Shown: in pieces, positions 36,719 through 43,503 of the stretch
Numbering within the stretch: position 1 is the first letter of the stretch
Layout: the number at the start of each line of letters is the position of its first letter
Virus record (IMG/VR): IMGVR_UViG_3300009481_000013
Span: 1-59,264 of that record
DNA length: 59,264 nucleotides
Direction: 5' to 3' (one strand)
Source: a virus
The notes under the pieces: model-generated
What the model was told of the DNA's origin: nothing
The model's database searches: none
Seen by the model: only the letters and a program-made list of their open reading frames with translations
Position numbers and translations under genes: made by a program

Positions 36719-37222
36719 ATGTTAGACGAAAAAGCAGTTGAAGAGTCAGATTTCTTGAAACTTGGAGAGGCTCTAAGAGATCCAAAGTTTCTAGAGGTAA
36801 TGGTAAAGAAATGCCAGCTTGAAAACAAGGTCCGCGTCATTCCCGATAGAGAAACAGACGAACCCTATCTTGTACGCTACTATCTTCAAAACTTCAGACC
36901 GTTTGGACGTATTGTAATGCACAACGTACTTAGGTCAGATATTGATGGATTACACGATCATCCTTGGGGATTTCAAAACTACATCATTCGTGGTGGATAT
37001 TGGGAAACCAATCAAGAAGGAAGATTCTGGCGCCCAGCTGGCTACAGCGCCACAAGAGCCTCTGATTATATGCATCGTCTTGAGATTGATCCAGCTAAGG
37101 CGCTTGATGAAACTTGGACGCTATTTATGATGGGTCCTAAGGAAAAAGACTGGGGATTTCTCAATGAAGGTAAAGAATGGGTTCAATGGGAAAAACACCT
37201 AGCAAATAGAAAGAAGAAGTAA
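36719..37222 (+). CDS. Cupin-like protein
   Basis: 167 aa; AAGGAAG before the ATG at 36719 decides the start. L-H-D-H-P-W-G-F-Q-N-Y-I-I-R-G-G-Y-W-E near residue 84 is the first cupin box (HxH...G-x-Y-x-E), and M-H-R-L-E-I near 120 may be the second histidine. Metal-binding beta-barrel; catalytic role unknown, though related phage proteins are often near modification genes. Confidence 0.65.
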   Translation: MLDEKAVEESDFLKLGEALRDPKFLEVMVKKCQLENKVRVIPDRETDEPYLVRYYLQNFRPFGRIVMHNVLRSDIDGLHDHPWGFQNYIIRGGYWETNQEGRFWRPAGYSATRASDYMHRLEIDPAKALDETWTLFMMGPKEKDWGFLNEGKEWVQWEKHLANRKKK

Positions 37223-37224
37223 TA

Positions 37225-37293
37225 TATTCGGGGTGCTGGGCACAGGAAAGCCTCCAAAACTATCCTTGCTGGGTTCGATTCCCAGACCGTTTG
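37225..37293 (+). tRNA. Degenerate tRNA-Trp(CCA)-like gene
   Basis: Loop CTCCAAA reads CCA (Trp) and the T-arm CTGGG-TTCGATT-CCCAG is intact. The D-arm is shortened (GTGC/GCAC with a tiny loop), the anticodon stem pairs 5 of 7 and the acceptor is poor, with no encoded CCA. It is the only Trp candidate in the window. Probably a pseudogene or a highly divergent tRNA. Confidence 0.4.
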
Positions 37294-37315
37294 CAAAACC
37301 TTAGGAGGTTGAATT

Positions 37316-37786
37316 TTGTCTTTAGTTTATCTAGCAGGTCCCATCAGCGAGCTATCATACGATGATTGCACTGGTTGGCGAGAGTACGCAAAGAAAGAAC
37401 TAGCAAAAGCTGGCATTACAGGGTTAAACCCTTTGAGAGCAAAAGAATATCTTCAGAATGAAACTTCAATGCCAGACGCTGTAGGACAGATGAAGAGCGA
37501 TCATCCATTAGCTCACGTACTCAGCAGTAGAAAAGGCATCACAACTAGAGACAGATGGGACTGTACCCGATGTGACGTTGTGATTGCTAACCTTTTAGGA
37601 GCGAAGAAGCCGTCCATTGGAACGTGTATGGAAATCGCTTGGGCTGACTTGAATAGAATCCCAGTAATTCTAGTTGAAGAAGAAGGTGGATTCCACGATC
37701 ACGCAATGATTGCAGATTGTGTTGGATTCACAGTTCCAAATCTTGAGCAGGCACTAGAGCTTGCAAAGGCGTTGTTGCAGTCATGA
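37316..37786 (+). CDS. Nucleoside 2-deoxyribosyltransferase-like protein
   Basis: 156 aa, TTG start seven bases after AGGAGG. V-Y-L-A-G-P-I-S at the N terminus, D-R-W-D-C-T-R-C-D-V-V-I-A-N near residue 80 and G-T-C-M-E-I-A-W-A near 101 (catalytic Glu) match the family that cleaves or transfers 2-deoxyribose on nucleosides/nucleotides. Likely role: nucleotide salvage. ATGA overlap downstream. Confidence 0.75.
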   Translation: MSLVYLAGPISELSYDDCTGWREYAKKELAKAGITGLNPLRAKEYLQNETSMPDAVGQMKSDHPLAHVLSSRKGITTRDRWDCTRCDVVIANLLGAKKPSIGTCMEIAWADLNRIPVILVEEEGGFHDHAMIADCVGFTVPNLEQALELAKALLQS

Positions 37787-37989
37787 GAATGTATCACTAC
37801 AAAAAACTACCAGAAGGCGCCATTACTCACTTTGAGTTTGGTTATGAACAGATTGGCTTCATTACCTTAAAGAATCAACTTGTTAAAGTTGAATATAAAT
37901 ATGATGGGTTGGGATATTTGCAAGTCGATCCTGATACTACAAAGTACGGTCCAGTTGATGCTCCAGTTTTTAGGAAGAAAGCTAATTAG
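37783..37989 (+). CDS. Unknown protein, 68 aa
   Basis: ATGA overlap with the transferase gene. Beta-rich (V-K-V-E-Y-K-Y-D-G-L-G-Y-L-Q-V). Function unknown. Confidence 0.6.
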   Translation: MRMYHYKKLPEGAITHFEFGYEQIGFITLKNQLVKVEYKYDGLGYLQVDPDTTKYGPVDAPVFRKKAN

Positions 37990-37992
37990 AAC

Positions 37993-38151
37993 GTGATTGT
38001 ATGTGTTTGTAACGCAATAAACGAAGAAGAACTCGACGACGCTGTACAATGTGGGTGCAGCGCTGTAGAAGATGTTTGGAAACACTTTAAATGCCAAAAA
38101 CGTTGTGGTATATGTGTAGAGAGCATTGAAAAAAAGTTAGATACTGACTAG
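37993..38151 (+). CDS. Bfd-like [2Fe-2S] ferredoxin
   Basis: 52 aa, GTG start. M-I-V-C-V-C-N-A-I-N at the start and C-G-I-C-V-E at residues 38-43 give the C-x-C ... C-x-x-C arrangement of bacterioferritin-associated ferredoxin. Bfd reduces and mobilises iron from bacterioferritin. Extra cysteines at 20, 22 and 34 are not standard. A phage copy could release stored host iron (inference). It is a stand-alone gene four bases after its neighbour. Confidence 0.75.
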   Translation: MIVCVCNAINEEELDDAVQCGCSAVEDVWKHFKCQKRCGICVESIEKKLDTD

Positions 38152-38177
38152 TCAAAAAGTTTTTGTTCTTTAAGAGC

Positions 38178-38189
38178 ACTACTTACGGT
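38178..38189 (+). promoter_or_regulatory. ACTACTTACGGT element, copy 1
   Basis: A 12-mer two bases before the ATG of the next gene, replacing a Shine-Dalgarno. Nearly identical copies precede 41119 and 43526. Candidate late-type promoter or translation signal. Confidence 0.45.
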
Positions 38190-38191
38190 AG

Positions 38192-38548
38192 ATGCCCACC
38201 TTTAACGAACGAGCTTGGCGAAAGCTAGTATTAACTACACAATTTCCTGTACAAAATATAAGCGGTTCAACATTATCAGTTAATACTCTCAGCGGTTCTT
38301 CGCTGACTGTATCAACTGCTAGTGGTTCTTCGTTATCTGTTAGCAATGCTAGTGGTTCGTCGCTTAATGTTACAACTGCCAGCGGCTCCTATGTTTCTGC
38401 AAGTATTTCGAGCAGTGCAGCAAATGCTGTTCACGTTGCTTTGCCTATTGATCACAATATTGAACTAATGTGTACGCTAAATCAACTTCTTGAAGAACAA
38501 AAGAAAACTAATCTCTATTTATCAGAGATAGTGGGTGACACATTTTAA
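38192..38548 (+). CDS. Ser-rich repeat virion-type protein
   Basis: 118 aa. Residues ~25-75 are about five repeats of S-G-S-S-L-x-V-x-T/N-A, a beta-structured Ser/Thr repeat of phage fibres and decoration proteins. The C terminus is helical. No Shine-Dalgarno; preceded by element 38178. First of three likely structural genes. Confidence 0.6.
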   Translation: MPTFNERAWRKLVLTTQFPVQNISGSTLSVNTLSGSSLTVSTASGSSLSVSNASGSSLNVTTASGSYVSASISSSAANAVHVALPIDHNIELMCTLNQLLEEQKKTNLYLSEIVGDTF

Positions 38549-38563
38549 ATGAGGGTTTAAACA

Positions 38564-39148
38564 ATGATCTTGGAAGACGGAACAGGTACAGGCAGTAGGT
38601 TAAAAATTGATTCAGAAAATAGAATGTGGGCTCGTGTTATCACTGAATCCGAAGCACAACACGCTAGTGAAGAAGGCGATGCTTACAATATTAATACTGG
38701 AATAATGTTGGTGACTGGCTCTACGACTATCGCAGGTTTATATATTAAGAATACAGAAACAAGAAACCTTATCATTGAAGCAGTCGCTGTCGGAATTGGC
38801 ACAGGTTCTGCTCTAAATCCAGCAGTTGTCAGAATCGTTAGAGCACCAACACTCGGAACTATTATTTCTGATGCTAATGTTGTTGATATGAATGCTAATA
38901 GAAATTTTAACTCAAGTAAAACTTTATCATCACTCGCCTATAAAGGATCACTTGGTTCAACTTTTACTGATGGTGCTCCTGTTGCTCAGTTTTTCCAAAC
39001 TCACAATGGTCGCTTGTTTGCAACTATAAATTTTATTCTTCCTCAAGGTACTGCTATGGGTGTTTCAATCAACCCAAACCTTACGGCTGGCACATCTTCA
39101 GTTTATATTGCTGCTATTGTTAATTTAGCTCCTATTGTTGGTTCATAG
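38564..39148 (+). CDS. Virion-type beta-rich protein
   Basis: 194 aa. The start M-I-L-E-D-G-T-G-T-G-S-R-L-K-I recurs in the next gene (S-I-I-E-D-G-N-G-S-G-L-K-A), probably an attachment segment to a common virion partner. The rest is Gly/Ala/Thr-rich beta structure. Decoration or tail protein by context. Confidence 0.6.
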   Translation: MILEDGTGTGSRLKIDSENRMWARVITESEAQHASEEGDAYNINTGIMLVTGSTTIAGLYIKNTETRNLIIEAVAVGIGTGSALNPAVVRIVRAPTLGTIISDANVVDMNANRNFNSSKTLSSLAYKGSLGSTFTDGAPVAQFFQTHNGRLFATINFILPQGTAMGVSINPNLTAGTSSVYIAAIVNLAPIVGS

Positions 39149-39163
39149 TAAAAGGGGTTTATA

Positions 39164-40261
39164 ATGTCGTTAAAATCTATCATTGAAGATGGAAATGGCT
39201 CAGGATTAAAAGCAACAGTAGATAATGTTCCAGGTGACGGACAGAACGGTCTTGTTGTTCTTACGACTCCTTTGTTGGAGCTTTATCCTAAAACAAAATT
39301 CTTCACCAATCCAGAATACGGCGTTTCTATGGTACAGAGCGCTTCTTTGTCTGGCGCTCCCAAAAACATTCACAACGGAAATGACACAGGTCTTTGGGTT
39401 GGCTCTTCTATCGTCGGCGCTAAATTTAATTTTAGTTCAACAGATATAGCTTTTGAAGGCACCAGCAGCGTCCACGCTAACTCTCCATCTGTTGGGGACA
39501 TAATGCAATTTGCTAGTGGCAGCGCATTCACAGTTTCTGACTATGGTGCTCTTACTTTTCATATTAACGTTGACAGAAGGTGGACCACCGATTCGGTTTC
39601 AATCTATGGTTGGGATACAAATTCTGGCTCTATTGTTGGAAACAAGGTTTTGTTAGAAGATTATTTTGTTCAAAACGATTTTGATGTTTGGCAAACTGTT
39701 ACTATTCCGCTCGTTTCGATGGGACTTGGCGGTGATGAGATTATTGACTCTATTAGAATCGAAGGCGAATCAAACACAGGAAGAGGACCAGAATATTATC
39801 TAGACAAAATCGCATTAAAAGGAACTTCCACTTCTACACCTCTTTGTTATACAGCGAAACCTTCTCCAGGGACAAGATATCACGTTAATGCTTTTAGGCT
39901 TATTATCGGAAATAACATTTCAGGCTCCGTTACAAATGGGACCATGACAGGCTTATCATATGATAAATTTATAGGAATGAATGAACTTTCAGGTGGCTTG
40001 AACATTCAAAGAATTCTTAATGAAAGTGCTGATTTTACAGGACGCTTCACTACCACAAGCGATTTGATGTTTGCTGGCTTGAGAAATATTGACTCTATTA
40101 GTGATGGAACCAATTCTCTCTTTATTTATGAATTTGAGTTTCATACTCCAAGTATCTTAGATTCTAGAACAAATGACAGAATAGAGATTACTTTGAACGA
40201 TGATATGACAGATTTGACCTATTTGCGTGCTACATTGCTTGGATCTGAAGAATTCCTCTAA
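39164..40261 (+). CDS. Virion-type protein with carbohydrate-binding-like domain
   Basis: 365 aa; shares its N-terminal E-D-G-x-G-x-G segment with the upstream gene. The middle (residues ~75-220: G-A-L-T-F-H-I-N-V-D-R-R-W, Y-L-D-K-I-A-L-K-G) looks like the beta-sandwich of carbohydrate-binding modules. Candidate tail fibre or head decoration protein that binds host glycans (inference). Confidence 0.6.
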   Translation: MSLKSIIEDGNGSGLKATVDNVPGDGQNGLVVLTTPLLELYPKTKFFTNPEYGVSMVQSASLSGAPKNIHNGNDTGLWVGSSIVGAKFNFSSTDIAFEGTSSVHANSPSVGDIMQFASGSAFTVSDYGALTFHINVDRRWTTDSVSIYGWDTNSGSIVGNKVLLEDYFVQNDFDVWQTVTIPLVSMGLGGDEIIDSIRIEGESNTGRGPEYYLDKIALKGTSTSTPLCYTAKPSPGTRYHVNAFRLIIGNNISGSVTNGTMTGLSYDKFIGMNELSGGLNIQRILNESADFTGRFTTTSDLMFAGLRNIDSISDGTNSLFIYEFEFHTPSILDSRTNDRIEITLNDDMTDLTYLRATLLGSEEFL

Positions 40262-40268
40262 TGAGTAC

Positions 40269-40297
40269 TTGACAAAGGTGAAATGAACTGATAGGAT
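40269..40297 (+). promoter_or_regulatory. Sigma70-like promoter
   Basis: TTGACA (40269-40274), 17 bases, TAGGAT (40292-40297), a close copy of 32343. Confidence 0.8.
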
Positions 40298-40321
40298 ATT
40301 GTTCTCGCGAAAGGTATTAAA

Positions 40322-40729
40322 GTGAAAACGATTTTGATGATTTGTGTGTTGTGTTTCATTAGTGGAGTTGTAGAGGCAAAGCCACTCCCCACTAACGCTG
40401 AAAAGATTGAAGAGAAGCTTTGTCAAGATGAAGCAGCGCTTCAACAGGCAGAAAATGCTCAATGGTATCAAAGCGGCTGGGTGTGGATTGGTGGCGCTTT
40501 TCTTGCCACAGGTCTTTTTACTACAGTCCTCAGCGCTGTTCTCCTTCCTTTCACTGCGGGTGCTAGTTTGAGTCTAAGTTTGATGGGCTGCGGATTCCTT
40601 ACCTCGGCTGCATTCGATATTTGGTTTGGATTGTGGTTGCAAGGTCACGAACGCGACATGGCTAAAAAGTGCCAAGAGAAGAAAAAAGCTCCTAAAAATA
40701 CGAAAACGACAATGACAATGGTTTATTAG
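40322..40729 (+). CDS. Secreted/membrane protein, 135 aa
   Basis: GTG start. A signal peptide (M-K-T-I-L-M-I-C-V-L-C-F-I-S) ends near V-E-A-K; a helix follows, then two closely spaced membrane segments (residues ~55-105) and a lysine-rich tail. It stands alone between promoters at 40269 and 40733. Envelope function unknown. Confidence 0.7.
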   Translation: MKTILMICVLCFISGVVEAKPLPTNAEKIEEKLCQDEAALQQAENAQWYQSGWVWIGGAFLATGLFTTVLSAVLLPFTAGASLSLSLMGCGFLTSAAFDIWFGLWLQGHERDMAKKCQEKKKAPKNTKTTMTMVY

Positions 40730-40732
40730 GGC

Positions 40733-40761
40733 TTGACAAAGGCGAAATGATCTGTTAAGAT
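40733..40761 (+). promoter_or_regulatory. Sigma70-like promoter
   Basis: TTGACA (40733-40738), 17 bases, TAAGAT (40756-40761); spacer identical to that at 32343. Confidence 0.8.
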
Positions 40762-40863
40762 CTACTTAGAAGAGACATAGCCGAAACATTCAAACGGATG
40801 TACCAAGTGGGATAGGCTCCCTTGGCTGAAGAGGCAAGCCTAAACGAAAGGGAGGAGATACAA
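40762..40863 (+). promoter_or_regulatory. Structured leader of a 22-codon ORF
   Basis: The ~100-base leader has ACATTC-AAAC-GGATGT, a CCAA/TTGG plus GGGA/TCCC stem and a GGCT/AGCC stem, ending in GGGAGGAG before the ATG. The Shine-Dalgarno is unusually strong for this phage. Confidence 0.45.
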
Positions 40864-40932
40864 ATGAAAAACGATTCACAAGAGCTATATGTTAAGCGAC
40901 TGGAGAACGGTCTTCTCCCACTACCCGCGTAG
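40864..40932 (+). CDS. 22-aa peptide behind a strong ribosome binding site
   Basis: M-K-N-D-S-Q-E-L-Y-V-K-R-L-E-N-G-L-L-P-L then P-A and TAG. Promoter, structured leader and GGGAGGAG support expression. It precedes tRNA-Pro by 40 bases. Function unknown; leader peptide possible. Confidence 0.5.
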   Translation: MKNDSQELYVKRLENGLLPLPA

Positions 40933-40972
40933 GGTATATCACTTACATAAGAGATGTTTCTTGCACACTTAA

Positions 40973-41048
40973 CAGAGTATGAGAAAGCCTGGTATTCATC
41001 GTCCCCTGGAAGGACGAAACGCACGTTCAAATCGTGTCACTCTGACCA
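40973..41048 (+). tRNA. tRNA-Pro(TGG), copy 1, with C33
   Basis: Acceptor CAGAGTA/CACTCTG (6 of 7), A, CCA. Anticodon stem CGTCC/GGACG perfect with loop CCTGGAA; position 33 is C instead of the near-universal T. T-arm GCACG-TTCAAAT-CGTGT. Confidence 0.7.
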
Positions 41049-41085
41049 CGCTAAGTGCTTGAAAACATTGAAGAAACAAGATTTA

Positions 41086-41106
41086 TGAGATGTAGCTCAG
41101 TTCGGC
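41086..41106 (+). tRNA. tRNA 5' fragment, interrupted in the D-loop
   Basis: TGAGATG, TA, GCTC, AGTTCGGC is a standard tRNA 5' end (acceptor strand, 8-9, D-stem, most of the D-loop). It stops where element 41107-41118 begins. No matching 3' half (CATCTCA) is seen in the window. Confidence 0.55.
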
Positions 41107-41118
41107 ACTACTTACTGT
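41107..41118 (+). promoter_or_regulatory. ACTACTTACTGT element, copy 2
   Basis: It directly abuts the ATG of the HNH gene on one side and a truncated tRNA on the other. It is identical to 43514-43525 and one base different from 38178-38189. Confidence 0.45.
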
Positions 41119-41628
41119 ATGAACCAAGCTGAACTACAAGCTTTAATTGAAAAAGATTTCACGTTAAAGCAAATTACGAAAGAAACCGGGAAAGCTTCTA
41201 CAACTATACGATATTGGATTAAGAAGTACGGATTAAAACTGAAGAGGGGTCGACGCGGAAAACACCCAAAAGATTTTGTTGTTCAAAGAAGTTGTACTTG
41301 TGGTGAGACCAACCCTGACAAGTTTTACGGAAACAAAAAAAGTATCTGCGGTAAATGTCACAACAAGTATACCCTAGAAAAAGGAAGAGAAAACAGAAAG
41401 AAATCTATTGAATATCTTGGTGGTGAATGTGTGATTTGTAGTTGGAAAAAGTTTGGAAGTGGTTTTGACATTCACCATGTGGATCCAAATGAGAAAGATG
41501 TTGCCTTTGCTTCGATGAGAAGTTGGTGTTGGGAGCGAACGAAAAAAGAACTTGACAAATGTGTTCTTCTATGCAAATGTTGTCATGCGGGTGTTCATAG
41601 TAACGATTTGAAAATAGACCAGAATTAG
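41119..41628 (+). CDS. HNH homing endonuclease
   Basis: 169 aa. N-terminal HTH-like segment (F-T-L-K-Q-I-T-K-E-T-G-K-A-S-T-T-I-R-Y-W), a CxC/CxxC zinc element, then C-V-I-C ... F-D-I-H-H-V-D-P-N ... L-L-C-K-C-C-H-A-G-V-H, the HNH catalytic core (His-His near residue 117). It has no Shine-Dalgarno. Its 3' end overlaps tRNA-Pro by 10 bases and its 5' side abuts a broken tRNA, so it appears to have invaded the tRNA array. Confidence 0.85.
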   Translation: MNQAELQALIEKDFTLKQITKETGKASTTIRYWIKKYGLKLKRGRRGKHPKDFVVQRSCTCGETNPDKFYGNKKSICGKCHNKYTLEKGRENRKKSIEYLGGECVICSWKKFGSGFDIHHVDPNEKDVAFASMRSWCWERTKKELDKCVLLCKCCHAGVHSNDLKIDQN

Positions 41629-41696
41629 CGAAGCTTGGTTATCGCGTCTGCTTTGGGAGTAGAAGATCGTAGGTTCAAATCCTACATTCTGGACCA
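41619..41696 (+). tRNA. tRNA-Pro(TGG), copy 2
   Basis: Acceptor CCAGAAT/ATTCTGG perfect, A, CCA. D-stem GCGA/TCGC, anticodon stem TCTGC/GTAGA, loop TTTGGGA, T-arm GTAGG-TTCAAAT-CCTAC. Overlaps the end of the HNH gene. Confidence 0.9.
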
Positions 41697-41721
41697 AATT
41701 GAATGAAAACAAGGAGTTAGA

Positions 41722-42090
41722 GTGTATATTGTTCATCTGAATTTGCGATTTCTCGGTGATGATCAAAACAGTTTTGATTTTTATGAGAAAACGTTTACTG
41801 ACTTGGAGAATGAAATTGAGAAAAAACTTTCTCTCAGAATAGAGTATTACAAGAACGCCATAGTTACAACTAACGTTCTGTATGTTGATAAAATTACAGG
41901 CAAGCCTGAAATTCTTAATGGAGGAGGTCATTGGGTACATCCGATCCATGAGCTTCCTCCTCAATCAGTAAAGGATATTTATAATTCTATTTCTCAAATG
42001 AGCGATTGGTATATGCCTCCTAACCTTCCTGATTGTGAACATATGGATGTAGGTGCTCATCTAGACTCTATTTTGAGTTCTATTAGATAA
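41722..42090 (+). CDS. Unknown protein, 122 aa
   Basis: GTG start with AAGGAG nine bases upstream. Beta-alpha pattern at the N terminus (Y-I-V-H-L-N-L-R-F) and an H-W-V-H-P-I-H-E-L segment. No known motif. Confidence 0.6.
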   Translation: MYIVHLNLRFLGDDQNSFDFYEKTFTDLENEIEKKLSLRIEYYKNAIVTTNVLYVDKITGKPEILNGGGHWVHPIHELPPQSVKDIYNSISQMSDWYMPPNLPDCEHMDVGAHLDSILSSIR

Positions 42091-42105
42091 GATAGAAGAG
42101 GACTA

Positions 42106-42339
42106 ATGGCAAAACGCATTGAAATTGATGGCAAGTTCTATAGGATGAGACGTGGAACGCTTGTAGAGATTCCTAGCGAATGGGTGGGCAATACTACTCA
42201 TCCACAAACCATCCGCAAGCGCCAGTCTAAACAGACAGGCAAATCTAGGCGCAAAGGCAATTGGGGTAGCAAATACCGCGAACGATTGCCCTCGCGAATG
42301 GAAGAGAACAAAGGTCCCATCGAAGAAGGATTAGAATGA
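42106..42339 (+). CDS. Basic protein, 77 aa
   Basis: GAGG upstream of the ATG. Rich in Arg/Lys (R-K-R-Q-S-K-Q-T-G-K-S-R-R-K-G), probably nucleic acid-binding. ATGA overlap with the next gene. Confidence 0.6.
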   Translation: MAKRIEIDGKFYRMRRGTLVEIPSEWVGNTTHPQTIRKRQSKQTGKSRRKGNWGSKYRERLPSRMEENKGPIEEGLE

Positions 42340-42626
42340 CAAGCAAGAACACTGATTGGTATTGGGACGAAGAGGAAAATAAGTATGTGCTGTTGGCAGG
42401 CGCGCTTACAGTTGAGTTAACTAAGCAACTTGCAGCAACAACAAGATCTATTTGGAAACTTGAAATTAACTGTGTGCCCAATTCTATCTATTACATCTAT
42501 CCTAAAGGAACAGAGGAAGAAGAAGATTTGCTAGAAGAAGCTGCGGAAAGAGCCATAAGTGTTATTGAGAATCGTATTGGAGCAATGCACTCTTACATAG
42601 ACATACTCAAGTATGTAAAGGATTAG
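42336..42626 (+). CDS. Unknown protein, 96 aa
   Basis: ATGA overlap upstream. W-Y-W-D-E-E-E-N-K-Y then L-T-K-Q-L-A-A-T-T-R-S-I-W-K-L; an alpha/beta protein without known motif. Stop is followed after one base by the next ATG. Confidence 0.6.
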   Translation: MTSKNTDWYWDEEENKYVLLAGALTVELTKQLAATTRSIWKLEINCVPNSIYYIYPKGTEEEEDLLEEAAERAISVIENRIGAMHSYIDILKYVKD

Positions 42627-42627
42627 A

Positions 42628-42849
42628 ATGACAACTAAAAAAGAAGATTCGTTTGATACATTTCCTTTTGCTGTTATAGGCGTAATGTTTATAATTTCTC
42701 TCATTTCGATAGGAACGATGTTCATCGTTGACTACAATGAACCCGAACGAGTAAGATGCGTAAAAGTAGCCAAACGCGGCTGTTCCAATGTTGATGAGAG
42801 TGGAGACTTTGGCGCTTGTATTGCTAAGGCTTGCGGAGAAGCTAAATGA
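42628..42849 (+). CDS. Small membrane protein, 73 aa
   Basis: One membrane segment (F-A-V-I-G-V-M-F-I-I-S-L-I-S-I-G) at residues ~14-36, then a Cys-containing soluble tail (C-V-K-V-A-K-R-G-C ... C-I-A-K-A-C). ATGA overlap with a lipoprotein gene; the pair may work together in the envelope. It is short for an inner-membrane spanin. Confidence 0.65.
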   Translation: MTTKKEDSFDTFPFAVIGVMFIISLISIGTMFIVDYNEPERVRCVKVAKRGCSNVDESGDFGACIAKACGEAK

Positions 42850-43058
42850 AAACAATTGCCCTCCTCGCTCTCGCACTCTCCCTTAACGGTTGTTGCTGTT
42901 GGGGACTTGGAGTAAAAGTCAGTGAGTCTTATGATTGTTTCGATAGCCAAAGAGAAGCTTATTGTCTTGAAGCAAAGACAGAAGAGGAGAAGATAGATTG
43001 TTTCGGAGAACTTCAGGAGAGATGTGTTCACGAGTCTTTGACAGGAAAGTTTGATTAA
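42846..43058 (+). CDS. Small lipoprotein, 70 aa
   Basis: Signal peptide ending L-S-L-N-G-C, a good lipobox (Cys at residue 16), followed by further cysteines. Translationally coupled to the membrane protein upstream. An outer-membrane spanin-like role is possible but neither length nor position proves it. Confidence 0.7.
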   Translation: MKTIALLALALSLNGCCCWGLGVKVSESYDCFDSQREAYCLEAKTEEEKIDCFGELQERCVHESLTGKFD

Positions 43059-43067
43059 GTAATTTGT

Positions 43068-43154
43068 GCTCAGGTGGTGGAACTGGCAGACACGCCGCAT
43101 TTAGGCTGCGGTGTCCGAAAGGACGTGAGGGTTCGAATCCCTTCTTGAGTACCA
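43068..43154 (+). tRNA. tRNA-Leu(TAG)
   Basis: Class II. Acceptor GCTCAGG/CTTGAGT, A, CCA. Anticodon stem CCGCA/TGCGG, loop TTTAGGC, variable arm TGTCC-GAAA-GGACG, T-arm with TTCGAAT. Confidence 0.9.
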
Positions 43155-43166
43155 GCGCCGGAAGAT

Positions 43167-43186
43167 GTAGGGTATTGAATCCCTAC
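43167..43186 (+). other. T-arm-like hairpin fragment
   Basis: GTAGGG-TATTGAAT-CCCTAC, a perfect 6-bp stem, stands 12 bases after tRNA-Leu with no tRNA body around it. It may be a leftover 3' tRNA part. Confidence 0.35.
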
Positions 43187-43265
43187 TGCAACTAAAGAGG
43201 GAAATGCTGACACATTTGCTTCTGCGAGGGAAAAAGGATATGTCAGTATCTTACAAAACCATCGT

Positions 43266-43299
43266 TCTTGTATAGCTCAACCAGAGCACCGGATATTTT
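43266..43299 (+). tRNA. tRNA 5' half A
   Basis: TCTTGTA, TA, D-arm GCTC-AACCA-GAGC, A, CCGGA, TATTTT. This is a tRNA from the 5' end into the anticodon loop, where tRNA-Glu(CTC) begins on the very next base. Confidence 0.5.
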
Positions 43300-43376
43300 G
43301 GAGTATTCGTCTAGCGGAATAGGACGCCTGATTCTCAATCAGGAAAACGACGGTTCGAATCCGTCATACTTCACCA
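43300..43376 (+). tRNA. tRNA-Glu(CTC), nested between tRNA halves
   Basis: Acceptor GGAGTAT/ATACTTC, A, CCA. D-stem GTCT/GGAC, anticodon stem CCTGA/TCAGG, loop TTCTCAA, T-arm GACGG-TTCGAAT-CCGTC. It directly follows half A and directly precedes a 3' half. Confidence 0.9.
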
Positions 43377-43411
43377 CCCCCGGTACGTGGGTTCGAATCC
43401 CACTGCACGTG
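43377..43411 (+). tRNA. tRNA 3' half
   Basis: CCCC, CGG, TAC, T-arm GTGGG-TTCGAAT-CCCAC, acceptor strand TGCACGT, G; no CCA. CCGG can pair with the CCGG of half A or half B. The acceptor pairs 5 of 7 with half A and 6 of 7 with half B downstream. Confidence 0.5.
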
Positions 43412-43415
43412 TTTT

Positions 43416-43437
43416 TAATAGCTGTCACTATTAAAGA
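43416..43437 (+). other. Perfect 8-bp hairpin between tRNA halves
   Basis: TTTAATAG, loop CTGTCA, CTATTAAA. It lies in the 62-base spacer between the 3' half and half B. There is no T-tract after it. Confidence 0.45.
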
Positions 43438-43473
43438 ATACAAGAAGATTGTTGGCAGGCAATGCTTGACTGC

Positions 43474-43503
43474 AAGTGTATCGTCTATTGGAAGGACGCC
43501 GGA
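43474..43503 (+). tRNA. tRNA 5' half B
   Basis: AAGTGTA, TC, D-arm GTCT-ATTGGAA-GGAC, G, CCGGA, then TTTTTTATAA and element 43514-43525. Spacing is exactly tRNA-like up to the anticodon loop. Its best partner is the 3' half upstream, which gives a permuted order. Confidence 0.5.

Noticed and set aside
42628-43058. Spanin pair
   Set aside because: A coupled membrane protein and lipoprotein fit the idea, but the first is only 73 aa with a short Cys-rich tail, and no holin or endolysin lies nearby, so I left both as unknown envelope proteins.
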